A DNA stretch of 64,000 bases from Selenomonas dianae (GTDB taxonomy: Bacteria; Bacillota; Negativicutes; Selenomonadales; Selenomonadaceae), in NCBI RefSeq assembly GCF_030644225.1, contig NZ_CP128650.1:754001-818000 (forward strand). Direction: 5' to 3'. A program made the position numbers and the translations under genes. The notes beneath the pieces are model-generated. The model did not search any database. It was not told where the DNA came from and saw only the letters and a list, made by a program, of their open reading frames with translations. Positions 17,862 to 26,848 of this stretch are shown here, piece after piece (within the stretch, counting starts at the first letter, position 1; each line of letters starts with the position of its first letter).

Positions 17862-19138
17862 CCGGCGGATTGAAAATTGCGCCCGTTGGGATTCTCCTCT
17901 GTGCACTCGGCGTTCTGCTTCTGAAACAGGGGGCAGGTACGCCGGGGTGGGTGTTTGACTGGCACGTACAGCTCGCATGTCTGCCGTGGCTTGCACTCCT
18001 CATCTGTGCGGGGGCGGCAAGCTATGGGATTGCGGCGCGGTGCCGATTGGACTGTGTTCTGCTCGCACTTGCCTATGTGCTTCTCGCTGTCGGACTTCTT
18101 GAGATGGCGCGGCTGAAACCCGCGCTTTTCACAGCGCAGCTGCGCTGGGCGTGCGTCGGCATCGTCCTCTGGTGCATCGTTGTGCTCTTTTGGAATCGCC
18201 TGCGCCGTATGCTCGACTATCCGTATGTGCTTGGACTTCTGACCACGCTTGTCCTCCTGCTCCCTCTGATCTTTGGCGTGAGCATCGGCGGCAACAAGAA
18301 CTGGATTGCATTCGGTTCGTTTTCTGTGCAGCCCTCGGAGTTTGGCAAGATTCTGCTCATCTTCTTCCTCGCGGCGTATCTCGCCGACCATCATGCCGTG
18401 CTGACGCTCCCCGCACGCCGTTTCCTCTTTCTTCATCTGCCGCCTGTGCGTTTTATCGCGCCGCTTATCGCGCTCTGGGGGCTCGCCGTGCTCATGTTTA
18501 TCATCGCGCATGACCTCGGTTCAGCACTGCTCTTCTTCGGAATGGCGGTGCTCATGACCTATATGGGGACGGGGCGCAAATCCTACGTTTTTCTTGCCGG
18601 TCTGTTTATCCTTGCTGCTGCGGCTCTCAGCTACGCACTGTTCGGACACGTTCGCGTGCGCTTTGACATCTGGCTGCATCCGTGGGCAGACCCGAACGGG
18701 ATGTCCTATCAGGTCGTACAGTCCCTCTTTGCCATTGGCTCGGGCGGCATCTGGGGGACGGGCTTTGCCGAGGGGCATCCGCTGCTCATTCCCGAGGTGC
18801 ATACGGATTTCATCTTTTCTGCGATTGCCGAGGAGTTCGGGCTGATCGGTGCGGTTCTCGTACTTATGGTTTATGCGCTGATCTTTTGGCGGGGCAGCCG
18901 CATTGCGATGGGGTTGCCGCGTGTGGAGGAGTCACTGCTGGCGGCGGGCTGTGCTGCGAGTATTCTCCTGCAGGCGTTCATCATCACGGCGGGCGTGACA
19001 AAACTCCTGCCGCTCACGGGCATTACGCTGCCCTTCATCAGCTACGGCGGCAGCTCGATGGCGGCGAGCTTCGTTCTTGTCGGCATCTTGACGGCACTGT
19101 CAAAGGAAGTCAAGGAGGCGGCGGATGGCAGATCGTAA
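17858..19138 (+). CDS. SEDS-family peptidoglycan glycosyltransferase (FtsW/RodA/SpoVE)
   Basis: A 426-residue polytopic protein with about ten membrane helices that polymerises lipid II together with a partner class B PBP. Family blocks include GGNKNWIAFGSFSVQPSEFGKI-type sequence around residue 145, the AHDLGSALLFFGMAV segment, the catalytic-loop aspartate region and the C-terminal LPLTGITLPFISYGGSS. The downstream PBP overlaps it by 14 bases, the expected SEDS/bPBP pairing. No other SEDS gene is in the dcw cluster of this window, so it could serve division, elongation or both. Confidence 0.92.
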   Translation: MTGGLKIAPVGILLCALGVLLLKQGAGTPGWVFDWHVQLACLPWLALLICAGAASYGIAARCRLDCVLLALAYVLLAVGLLEMARLKPALFTAQLRWACVGIVLWCIVVLFWNRLRRMLDYPYVLGLLTTLVLLLPLIFGVSIGGNKNWIAFGSFSVQPSEFGKILLIFFLAAYLADHHAVLTLPARRFLFLHLPPVRFIAPLIALWGLAVLMFIIAHDLGSALLFFGMAVLMTYMGTGRKSYVFLAGLFILAAAALSYALFGHVRVRFDIWLHPWADPNGMSYQVVQSLFAIGSGGIWGTGFAEGHPLLIPEVHTDFIFSAIAEEFGLIGAVLVLMVYALIFWRGSRIAMGLPRVEESLLAAGCAASILLQAFIITAGVTKLLPLTGITLPFISYGGSSMAASFVLVGILTALSKEVKEAADGRS

Positions 19139-20534
19139 CATCCGAAAACACATCGCTGTCGCGGCATTGTTTCTGCTTGCACTGATCGGCATTCAGATTC
19201 TCTACCTTGCAAAGCTGAGCGTTTGGGATGGCGACGAGCTTGCTGCGCACCCGCTCAATACGAGGACGGCACTCACGGAGCAGGGCATTGTGCGCGGACG
19301 CATCCTTGACTGTGCGGGGCGCGTGCTTGCGGAGAGCGCGGCCGATCATGTGCGATCCTATCCGTATGGGCGCATCCTTGCACCTGTGACGGGCTATCAG
19401 ACGGAACGCTATGGCGCGACGGGCGTGGAGCAGGTTGCGGGTTCGGCGCTCAGCGGCATTACAACGGATGTTGCACACATGGGGCCTCTGCGCAATCTCC
19501 TGCGTGCGGATGTGGGCTACGATGTGCGGCTGACCGTCGACGCGGAGCTTTCCGAGGCGGCGTGGAATGCGCTTGGGGCACATCGCGGCGCGGTCGTCGT
19601 CATGGATGCCGAGACGGGAGCTCTGCGTGCAATGGTGAGCAAGCCATCCTTTGACCCCGCCTCGGCGGAAGGGCAGTGGGATGAACTCACGGCACGCGCA
19701 GACAGTCCTCTGCTGAACCGTGCAGCGCAGGGGCTCTATCCGCCGGGGTCGACATTCAAGACGCTGATTGCGGATGCCGCACTTGAGGCGGGAGTGACAA
19801 ATCCCGACGAAGTGTTCACCTGCACGGGGGAACTTGCCATTGGTACGGACTATGTGCTGCATGAAAGCCATGGTGAGGTACATGGGAAGCTGCGTCTTGC
19901 GGATGCGCTGCGTGAGTCCTGCAATGTCACCTTTGCGACGCTGGCTTTGCGTCTCGGTACGAGCGGGCTCTCGTCCGCGTTTGAACGGTTCGGTATCGGG
20001 GCGGAACTTGCCGCTCCCGAGATTCCGATGGCGGCGGCGCATATACCCAACATGAAGATGCTCAGCGACGGCGAGACGGCGCAGCTTGGTATCGGGCAGG
20101 GGGAGCTCCTCGTGACACCCCTGCAAATGATGCTTCTTGCGGATGCGTTTGCAAACGGCGGGAAAGTCATGCAGCCGTATCTTGTGGATGCCGTGCTGAC
20201 GACAGGGGGCACGTCCCTCTATGGAGCAAGTCCTGCTGTCTGGAGGACGGCGACAACGGCGGAGCGTGCGGCGATCATCGACGGTTATATGGCGGATGTC
20301 GTCGCGGAAGGGACGGGGACGGCGGCAGATGTCACGGGCGTGCGCGTTACGGGCAAGACAGGGACGGCGGAGAACGCGAGCGGCACGGATCACGCGTGGT
20401 TCATCGGTTCGGCGGAGCGCGGCGGGCGCAAGATCGTCATGGCAATTCTCGTGGAGGAGGGCGGCTTTGGCGGGCATACTGCGGCAGGGATTGCACACAC
20501 AGTAATACAGCAATATTTTGAAGGGCTGCGTTGA
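19125..20534 (+). CDS. Class B penicillin-binding protein (PbpA-like transpeptidase)
   Basis: A 469-residue membrane-anchored transpeptidase with an N-terminal signal anchor (about 7-27), a short pedestal (TEQGIVRGRILDCAGRVLAES) and the transpeptidase domain. Active-site motifs are STFK, the SCN triad motif in LRESCNVTF, and KTGTAEN. It is short for a class B PBP and close to actinobacterial PbpA (about 490 residues). With the overlapping SEDS gene it forms a peptidoglycan synthase pair beside a PASTA kinase. Confidence 0.92.
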   Translation: MADRNIRKHIAVAALFLLALIGIQILYLAKLSVWDGDELAAHPLNTRTALTEQGIVRGRILDCAGRVLAESAADHVRSYPYGRILAPVTGYQTERYGATGVEQVAGSALSGITTDVAHMGPLRNLLRADVGYDVRLTVDAELSEAAWNALGAHRGAVVVMDAETGALRAMVSKPSFDPASAEGQWDELTARADSPLLNRAAQGLYPPGSTFKTLIADAALEAGVTNPDEVFTCTGELAIGTDYVLHESHGEVHGKLRLADALRESCNVTFATLALRLGTSGLSSAFERFGIGAELAAPEIPMAAAHIPNMKMLSDGETAQLGIGQGELLVTPLQMMLLADAFANGGKVMQPYLVDAVLTTGGTSLYGASPAVWRTATTAERAAIIDGYMADVVAEGTGTAADVTGVRVTGKTGTAENASGTDHAWFIGSAERGGRKIVMAILVEEGGFGGHTAAGIAHTVIQQYFEGLR

Positions 20535-20602
20535 AGTTGCCGCAGGATACCCTTTCTGAGATAGAGGCTTCGGCAGTGGCAGAGGCGTTAGGAGGAACGA
20601 AC

Positions 20603-22357
20603 ATGGTTGAGCGTGTCTTGGATGGACGCTACGCGCTGGAGACGCTGGTGGGCAGCGGCGGCATGGCGGATGTCTATCGGGCGAAGGATCGGCTCTTGGA
20701 GCGTACCGTCGCCGTCAAGATTCTCCACCGGCAGTATGAGAATGACACGGAGTTCATCGCACGTTTTCAGCGTGAGGCGAAGGCGGCAGCACGCATTACA
20801 CATCCGAATATCGTCAATGTATTCGATGTCGGCGTCGCAGAGGGGCGGCACTACATTGTCATGGAGTACGTTCCGGGGCGCACGCTGAAGGAACGGATCA
20901 AGGATGAGGGACCTGTGCCTCCCGCACAAGCACTGCACATCGCGCGTCAGATTGCGGGTGCGCTCGCACAGGCACACGCGAACAACCTCGTGCACTGCGA
21001 CATCAAGCCGCACAACATCCTCGTCATGCCCGACGGCAATGTGAAGGTCGCGGACTTCGGCATTGCGCGCGCAGTCACGGAGTCCACCATGACGTACAAC
21101 GACAACATCATGGGCTCGGTGCATTACTTTTCGCCTGAGCAGGCACGCGGGACGATCATCACGCCGAAGTCAGATGTCTACTCGCTCGGTGTTGTGCTCT
21201 ACGAGATGCTGACGGGGCGGATTCCGTTCGACGGAAATACGGCGGTGAGCATCGCACGCAAGCACCTTGAGGAGGAGCCGCAGTCCGTGCGCTCGATCGT
21301 TCCGAGCATACCACCCGTTGTAGAGGCTCTTGTGACGCGCATGATGGCAAAAGAGCCCGCACTGCGTCCCGACAGCCGTCTGCTCGTACAGGACATCACG
21401 CGTACGGAGCAGATGATGCGCGGCGATACGGCTGCGATGCACACGTTCGATCCCGATGCGACGCGTGTACTTTCCCCCGTGGAGGCGCAGGAGATCGGTG
21501 CCATCGCCGAGGCGGAGGAAGAAGAGAACGAGGCAGAGGAAAAGTCCTTCTTTCGCACGAGGAAATTCAAGTTTGGTCTTGTCCTTATCCTCATGCTCGG
21601 TTTCTTTACGGGATTCTTCCTGAGTTTCGGCAAGTTTTGGAGTTCCGTGGAGATTGCCGTGCCGGATGTGACGGGCAAGCAGCTCACGCTCGCACGTCAG
21701 ATTCTGGAGGATCAGCATCTGCGCGTGACGGTTGCGGAAACCTATGACGCATCCGTACCTGTGGGCATCGTCGTTTCACAGACACCGGAGGCGGGTACGA
21801 AGGTCAAGGAAGAACGTACAATCACCATCTATGTCAGCAAGGGCGGCGAGGAGCTTGAGATGCCGAATCTGCGTGGGCTGAAACAGGAGGATGCGCTCAA
21901 AAAACTACAGCAGATGGGGCTGCGCCTCGGCTCGTCCTATGAGACGTTCTCCGACGAAGACAGCGGCACGGTCATCTCGCAGGATCCGCGCAGCGGCACG
22001 CGCATCACAAAGGGGCAGTCGGTGGACATCACCGTCAGCAAGGGACAGAAGATCAAGAAGATCACGGTTCCCAATGTGAAGGGCGTGCCGGCGGATCGGG
22101 CGCATACGATGATCGAGGGCAGTGGTCTGAAGGTTGGCGGTACATCCGAGGAGGCAAGCACACAGGCGGCAGGAACGGTTGTCAGCCAGTCCCCTGCAGC
22201 GGGTACGGAGGTCGACAGCGGGACGGCGGTACAGGTTGTCGTTTCGAGCGGCAGCAAGGCAGCTTCTCCCTCAAAGGAAGGGGCGAAGAACAGCGAGCCA
22301 AAGAAAAACGACAAAGATCCCGCCGGTCGGCGTATCCAGACGGAAAAGACAGAGTAG
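20603..22357 (+). CDS. PASTA-domain Ser/Thr protein kinase
   Basis: A 584-residue eukaryotic-type kinase of the PrkC/PknB/Stk1 family. Order: kinase domain (about 8-275; GSGGMADVY loop, catalytic Lys39 in VAVKIL, HCDIKPHN catalytic loop, VADFGIA, and a Thr-rich activation segment TESTMTYNDN), an acidic juxtamembrane region, one membrane helix (about 322-342), and three extracellular PASTA repeats ending around residue 555. PASTA domains bind muropeptides or lipid II. The ATG at 20603 was chosen because TTAGGAGGA precedes it; an in-frame TTG at 20531 overlapping the PBP gene is less likely. The Cys in HCD (instead of HRD) is common in this family. Confidence 0.95.
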   Translation: MVERVLDGRYALETLVGSGGMADVYRAKDRLLERTVAVKILHRQYENDTEFIARFQREAKAAARITHPNIVNVFDVGVAEGRHYIVMEYVPGRTLKERIKDEGPVPPAQALHIARQIAGALAQAHANNLVHCDIKPHNILVMPDGNVKVADFGIARAVTESTMTYNDNIMGSVHYFSPEQARGTIITPKSDVYSLGVVLYEMLTGRIPFDGNTAVSIARKHLEEEPQSVRSIVPSIPPVVEALVTRMMAKEPALRPDSRLLVQDITRTEQMMRGDTAAMHTFDPDATRVLSPVEAQEIGAIAEAEEEENEAEEKSFFRTRKFKFGLVLILMLGFFTGFFLSFGKFWSSVEIAVPDVTGKQLTLARQILEDQHLRVTVAETYDASVPVGIVVSQTPEAGTKVKEERTITIYVSKGGEELEMPNLRGLKQEDALKKLQQMGLRLGSSYETFSDEDSGTVISQDPRSGTRITKGQSVDITVSKGQKIKKITVPNVKGVPADRAHTMIEGSGLKVGGTSEEASTQAAGTVVSQSPAAGTEVDSGTAVQVVVSSGSKAASPSKEGAKNSEPKKNDKDPAGRRIQTEKTE

Positions 22358-22364
22358 GGAGTGC

Positions 22365-23240
22365 ATGGTGGCAGAGCGCGGACGCATCCTGAAGGTCTAC
22401 AACAATGTGCTCCACGTCGCGGCAGAGGATGCGGTCATCCTCTGTCAGCTGCGCGGCAGGGTCAAGAAGGGGCGCAGCGACATGGGGCTTGTCCCCGGTG
22501 ACCTCGTTGCCTTGGAGCGTATATCCTCAGAGGAGGGGGTAATCGAACGCATCGAGGCTCGCACGAATCTCCTGCGGCGTCCGCGTGTGGCGAATCTCAC
22601 GCAGATCGTCATTACCGTTGCAGCGGCATCGCCCGACCCGCATCCGCTTGTTGTGAGCCGCTTCCTCGTGCTCGCAGAGCTCTCGGGGGTGAAAAAAATC
22701 ATCCTCTGTGTGAATAAGATGGATCTTTGTACGGGGGATCCTGCGGCGTTCCTTGCGGAATACGAGGCGGCGGGCTATCCCGTCCTGCGTGTATCGGCGG
22801 AACAGGGGGCGGGACTGGACGAACTGCGTGCGCGCCTCGCGGGTGAGATCACTGTGCTCGCGGGACCGTCGGGCGCAGGGAAGTCCTCGCTGCTCAACGC
22901 GATTCATCCGACGCTGGCGCTTGCTACAGGTGCGGTCAGCGAGAAGATCGGGCGCGGGCGGCACACGACGCGGCGTGCGGAGCTGCTTCCGTTTGCTGGG
23001 GGGTACGTCGTCGATACGCCCGGATTTACGCAACAGGAACTTACGGAGCTCATGCCCGAGGATTTGGCGCAGTGTTTTCCGGAGTTTTCCCATTATACGG
23101 GCTGCCGCTTCGCACCGTGCAGCCACAGCCATGAGCCGGACTGCGCCGTCAAGGCGGCGGTGGAGGCGGCAGAACTTTCACGAATGCGGTACGATGCTTA
23201 CATCGCACTGCTCGCGGAACTGAAATCAAAAAGGAAATAG
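22365..23240 (+). CDS. rsgA: Ribosome small-subunit assembly GTPase RsgA
   Basis: A 291-residue circularly permuted GTPase acting in late 30S assembly. An N-terminal OB-fold (about 1-65) is followed by the permuted G motifs: NKMDL (G4), GPSGAGKSSLLN (G1), DTPGF (G3). A C-terminal zinc knuckle ends the protein (CRFAPCSHSHEPDC). ATG 22365 is preceded by AGGGAG and gives the normal start. The prkC-rsgA-rpe order is standard in Firmicutes. Confidence 0.96.
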   Translation: MVAERGRILKVYNNVLHVAAEDAVILCQLRGRVKKGRSDMGLVPGDLVALERISSEEGVIERIEARTNLLRRPRVANLTQIVITVAAASPDPHPLVVSRFLVLAELSGVKKIILCVNKMDLCTGDPAAFLAEYEAAGYPVLRVSAEQGAGLDELRARLAGEITVLAGPSGAGKSSLLNAIHPTLALATGAVSEKIGRGRHTTRRAELLPFAGGYVVDTPGFTQQELTELMPEDLAQCFPEFSHYTGCRFAPCSHSHEPDCAVKAAVEAAELSRMRYDAYIALLAELKSKRK

Positions 23241-23250
23241 GAGAATCCCA

Positions 23251-23958
23251 ATGGCACACGAACATGAACACGAAGATGAAATGATGGAAGAAGAGCACAT
23301 TCACATCGAGCGCCCGACCATCATCGCGCCGTCCATCCTCTCGGCGGATTTTGCGAACCTCGGCGCGGATGTGCGCCGCGTGGAGGAAGCGGGTGCGGAG
23401 TACATCCACATTGATGTAATGGATGGGATGTTTGTGCCGAACATTACGCTCGGACCGTGCGTCGTGGAGAGTCTGCGCAAGGTTTCCAAGGCGGTCTTTG
23501 ACGTACATCTTATGGTGGAACACCCCGAAACACACATCGAGCCGTTCGCCAAGGCGGGCGCGGACATCATTACGTTCCATGTCGAGGCGACGCGCCACGC
23601 GCACCGCGTTATTCAACAGATTAAGGCGGCGGGCTGCAAGGCGGGCATTGCGCTCAATCCCGGCACGTCGATCTATACCCTTGAGGAGCTGATCGACGAT
23701 GTGGATATGGTGCTTCTCATGACGGTTAACCCCGGTTTTGGCGGGCAGAAGTTCATTGAGAACATGCTCGGCAAGATTCACGCGCTCTATCATACGGTTA
23801 TGGACAACGAACTGGATGTTGACATCGAGGTCGACGGCGGCATCAATGCAGAGACAGCGGAGTCCGTGCGCTCGGCGGGTGCGAACGTGCTCGTTGCAGG
23901 TTCGTATATCTATGGTGCGGCGGATGTACCTGCCGCCATCGCATCGCTGCGCGGATGA
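23251..23958 (+). CDS. rpe: Ribulose-phosphate 3-epimerase with a His/acid-rich N-terminal extension
   Basis: A 235-residue TIM-barrel epimerase of the pentose phosphate pathway (ribulose-5-P to xylulose-5-P). Conserved blocks are IAPSILSADFANLG, the HIDVMDG metal site, HLMVEHPE, VNPGFGGQKF and VDGGIN. Before the first barrel strand there is an extra segment of about 20 residues, MAHEHEHEDEMMEEEH followed by IHIERPT, made almost wholly of His and acidic residues. The ribosome site AATAGGAGAATCCC supports this start, so the extension appears to be translated. Confidence 0.94.
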   Translation: MAHEHEHEDEMMEEEHIHIERPTIIAPSILSADFANLGADVRRVEEAGAEYIHIDVMDGMFVPNITLGPCVVESLRKVSKAVFDVHLMVEHPETHIEPFAKAGADIITFHVEATRHAHRVIQQIKAAGCKAGIALNPGTSIYTLEELIDDVDMVLLMTVNPGFGGQKFIENMLGKIHALYHTVMDNELDVDIEVDGGINAETAESVRSAGANVLVAGSYIYGAADVPAAIASLRG

Positions 23959-23968
23959 GAGGGAAAAC

Positions 23969-24655
23969 ATGGGGGAAAAAGCGGTAATTCTGCTCTCGGG
24001 AGGGCTTGACAGCTGTACCTGCATGGCGGTCGCCCATGCAGCGGGCTATGAGCTCTATCCGATCAGCTTCGACTATCACCAACGCTATGATCGTGAGGTG
24101 GAGTGCGCGAAGCGGATCGCGGAACATTTTCACGCGGCGGAGCATCTTATCATCGAGACAAATATGGATGCGGTCGGCGGCTCTGCTGTGACCGATCTTT
24201 CGATTGATGTACCGGAGGGCGATCCGGATCGCACGGAGATCCCTGTGACATACGTACCCGCCCGCAACCTCATCTTTCTGAGCTATGCTCTGGGCTATGC
24301 GGAGCGTGTAGGGGCGGTACATCTCTACATCGGTGTGAACTCCGTCGACTACTCTGGTTATCCCGACTGCCGTCCCGAATTCATCGCCGCATTTCAGGCG
24401 GCGGCGGATGCTGCGACGGCAGCCGCTACCGAGCGCGGACGGCGCATCGTCATCGAGACGCCGCTTCAGCATCTCTCAAAGGGAGAGATTGTCAAACTGG
24501 GGACGAAGCTCGGTGCGCCGTATGAGCTGACGACGAGCTGCTATCGCGGCGGAGCGGAGGCGTGCGGTGTCTGCGACAGCTGCGTCCTGCGTTTGCGCGG
24601 CTTTGCCGAGGCGGGGCGGCGCGACCCGATCCCGTATGCGGCAGGAGTGCGATGA
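23969..24655 (+). CDS. queC: 7-cyano-7-deazaguanine synthase
   Basis: A 228-residue ATP-dependent enzyme forming preQ0 from 7-carboxy-7-deazaguanine. It has the PP-loop LLSGGLDSCT, the DYHQRYDRE segment, YVPARN, and the zinc site ending CGVCDSCVLR with the preceding CYRGG cysteine. ATG 23969 is the first start after rpe. Its stop overlaps folE2 by ATGA, so the queuosine steps here are coupled. Confidence 0.95.
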   Translation: MGEKAVILLSGGLDSCTCMAVAHAAGYELYPISFDYHQRYDREVECAKRIAEHFHAAEHLIIETNMDAVGGSAVTDLSIDVPEGDPDRTEIPVTYVPARNLIFLSYALGYAERVGAVHLYIGVNSVDYSGYPDCRPEFIAAFQAAADAATAAATERGRRIVIETPLQHLSKGEIVKLGTKLGAPYELTTSCYRGGAEACGVCDSCVLRLRGFAEAGRRDPIPYAAGVR

Positions 24656-25449
24656 TGTTGGATGTACAGAGCCGCGAGGACAGTCGCGGTATTGCCATTC
24701 AGCGCGTCGGTGTCAAGGAAGTGCGTCTGCCCTTCCTCATCAAAAAGCAGACAGGCGGCTATCAGCAGGTGCTCGCACGCATTGCATTCACCGTGTCCCT
24801 GCCGATGGAGTTCAAGGGGACGCACATGAGCCGCTTCCTCGAAATCCTCCTGCCGTGGAGCGAGAAACCGCTCGCCGAGGAGGAGATGGACGCGATGCTC
24901 ACGGAGGCACTGGATCGTCTTCACGCCGAGGCGGCCGAGGTTTCGCTTGCGTTCACCTATTTTCTCAAAAAAAAAGCACCCGTCAGCGGACGTACATCGC
25001 TGCTCGACCTCGATGCCTCCTTTACGGGGCGCAAGCGGCGTGGAGAATCGATGCAGTTTGAGTTGGGGCTCTCCATGCCGTTCACCTCGCTCTGTCCGTG
25101 CAGCAAGGAGATCTCTGCGTACGGAGCACACAATCAGCGTTCTGTGGCACGCGTGCGGCTCCGTTATCATGAGGGCGTGCCCTGCATCTATATCGAGGAT
25201 CTGGCGGCACTCTTGGAGCGGCAGGGCTCTGCGCCCATCTATCCGCTCTTAAAGCGTGCGGATGAGAAGTACGTCACCGAGGCAGCGTATGAGAATCCGA
25301 AATTCGTCGAGGACATTCTGCGCGACACCGTACTCGCCCTGCGTGCACTGCCGGGGCTTGCATACTTCTCGCTCGAATGTGAAAATGAGGAGTCCATTCA
25401 CAGTCACAATGCCTTTGCAGCGCATGAAGAGTATCTGAAGCAGAATTGA
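24652..25449 (+). CDS. folE2: GTP cyclohydrolase FolE2 (type IB)
   Basis: A 265-residue GTP cyclohydrolase IB that makes 7,8-dihydroneopterin triphosphate for folate and for queuosine (via QueD). Family features are the early VGVKEVRLPF strand, the CPCSKEIS motif with the metal-binding Cys, and the C-terminal ENEESIHSHNA segment. A second ATG follows at 24655; AGGAG lies 5-8 bases upstream. FolE2 differs from the zinc-specific FolE1 and can use other metals, as known for the family. Confidence 0.94.
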   Translation: MMLDVQSREDSRGIAIQRVGVKEVRLPFLIKKQTGGYQQVLARIAFTVSLPMEFKGTHMSRFLEILLPWSEKPLAEEEMDAMLTEALDRLHAEAAEVSLAFTYFLKKKAPVSGRTSLLDLDASFTGRKRRGESMQFELGLSMPFTSLCPCSKEISAYGAHNQRSVARVRLRYHEGVPCIYIEDLAALLERQGSAPIYPLLKRADEKYVTEAAYENPKFVEDILRDTVLALRALPGLAYFSLECENEESIHSHNAFAAHEEYLKQN

Positions 25450-25458
25450 AGTCATGTT

Positions 25459-25616
25459 GTACTCCAAAGCAAACCCTAGTGGAGCAAGCGGGAAAAGGGC
25501 ACGTTCTGCCCCCTGCGGATTTCTTTCGTTCAAGCGAAGCGCGTTTAAGAAGTCCGCAGGTATTTTGGCAGATAAGTGCCCGACCGTTTGCGTAACTAAG
25601 CGTTTGCGTGGAGTAC
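25459..25616 (+). repeat. 158-bp palindromic repeat, copy B
   Basis: Same orientation and length as copy A. One stem reads GGGCAC/GTGCCC where copy A has GTACAC/GTGTAC, a paired change that keeps the helix. It lies between folE2 and the flippase-like gene. Confidence 0.85.
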
Positions 25617-25664
25617 ACATACCTGAGAAATTTGTAACGTTCGAGAAAGGGGAGAGCGTAGAGC

Positions 25665-26645
25665 ATGAGTAAATTTGCGCGGCGCTTTCTCCTTCTTTTT
25701 GTGCTCGTGGTGGGCATCTCCTCCGCCGTCATCTATACGACGGTGGACATCAATACGCTCCATAACCTGACGCGTTTTCATTCGTGGTCGCTCCTCTTGG
25801 CACTCATCGCCGTCGGGCTTGGGATGTTTTTCGACGGCAGCCGCCTCATGCACCTCGTCAAAATCTCCAATGAAAAAATCACCTTGTACCAAGCGGTACA
25901 GGTGATCTTCGGCAATTATTTTCTCGCACTTCTCACGCCGGGCGCAACGGGCGGCGCGGTCGCACAGGTCATGTTTCTGCGCCATGCGGGCGTACCTACG
26001 GGAAAGGCGGCGGTGCTCGTCATCGTGCGGACGCTGCTCTCGATCTTTTTCCTTGCACTCTGTATGCCCTTCATCTTTCTGCATGACGAGGGCATCGTCC
26101 CCGGTGTATCGAACGATATTTTGATGGCAGTGACACTTGCGGCATTTCTTGGGATTGTATTCATCGTTGTGGGGGCGCGGCGCGGCTTCCTCGACTACAT
26201 CGTCGTCTGGATCGCACGCCGTCTGCGGGACAAGAAGCGGCATCAGCTCTTTGGGCTCTACCGCGATACAAAGAGCGCAATCTCGCTGCTCCTCGGTGCG
26301 CCGCGTCAGATGCTCGTCGTCTTTGCCGAGTCGGGGATGAACCTCCTCTGTATCTACGCCGTCGTTCCGTGCCTCCTGCTCGGGCTCGGCGTGACCGATG
26401 CGGACTGGTACACCGTCATGGGGCGTATGATCTTCCTCAATATGCTCCTCTACTTCAGTCCGACGCCGGGTGGCTCCGGCATTGCCGAGGGCGGTTTTGT
26501 CCTCCTCTTCGCCGCGACTGTTCCCGCGGGGACGGTCGGCATCGTCGCCGTCTGTTGGCGGCTTCTCGCCGAATACCTCCCGTTCCTCATCGGTTTCTAC
26601 TACACCGTCACCGTCTTTGGACGCGAGTTTCTACGGCGGTATTGA
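25665..26645 (+). CDS. Lysylphosphatidylglycerol synthase/UPF0104-type membrane protein
   Basis: A 326-residue polytopic membrane protein of the LPG-synthase transmembrane (AglD/MprF-like) family, with about eight helices and no soluble synthase domain. Family blocks include NYFLALLTPGATGGAVAQVMFL and a late FSPTPGGSGIAEGGF loop. Relatives act as lipid flippases or as accessory proteins in envelope glycolipid synthesis; the role here is unknown. AAAGGGGAGAG precedes the ATG, and a strong terminator follows. Confidence 0.82.
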   Translation: MSKFARRFLLLFVLVVGISSAVIYTTVDINTLHNLTRFHSWSLLLALIAVGLGMFFDGSRLMHLVKISNEKITLYQAVQVIFGNYFLALLTPGATGGAVAQVMFLRHAGVPTGKAAVLVIVRTLLSIFFLALCMPFIFLHDEGIVPGVSNDILMAVTLAAFLGIVFIVVGARRGFLDYIVVWIARRLRDKKRHQLFGLYRDTKSAISLLLGAPRQMLVVFAESGMNLLCIYAVVPCLLLGLGVTDADWYTVMGRMIFLNMLLYFSPTPGGSGIAEGGFVLLFAATVPAGTVGIVAVCWRLLAEYLPFLIGFYYTVTVFGREFLRRY

Positions 26646-26659
26646 GCATCGTCTATTGG

Positions 26660-26701
26660 GCTGCTGCACGAAGTTTTTCTGCTTTGTGCAGCAGCTTTTT
26701 G
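26660..26701 (+). terminator. Terminator before the prophage left end
   Basis: GCTGCTGCAC and GTGCAGCAGC form a perfect 10-bp stem followed by five T residues. It isolates the upstream core gene from the integrated element. Confidence 0.9.
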
Positions 26702-26736
26702 TATTCATTGCATAAAATGGCGGTCGTATCTGTCGG

Positions 26737-26758
26737 GTAGGAACTAAGTCCTTTTTTG
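26737..26758 (+). repeat. Left attachment core repeat (attL)
   Basis: GTAGGAACTAAGTCC followed by six T residues and G (22 bp), repeated exactly at 37958-37979. It lies 79 bases from the integrase stop codon, the usual position for an attachment site. Confidence 0.85.
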
Positions 26759-26812
26759 ACTGTGAAGTCCTCTCCCTTGAAATGACGGGCTTTGCGCTCC
26801 TGTGCGTGCCGA

Positions 26813-26848
26813 TTTGTCTACCGTTTGTCTACGGAATTACTTGTCTAC
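26813..26848 (+). promoter_or_regulatory. Arm-type integrase-binding sites, left
   Basis: Three direct copies of TTTGTCTAC (26813, 26824 and a variant CTTGTCTAC at 26840) lie between the core repeat and the integrase stop. Two more lie near the right end (37802, 37813). A similar triplet sits at the same place beside the second integrase (61331). Position and repetition suggest integrase arm sites. Confidence 0.65.
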
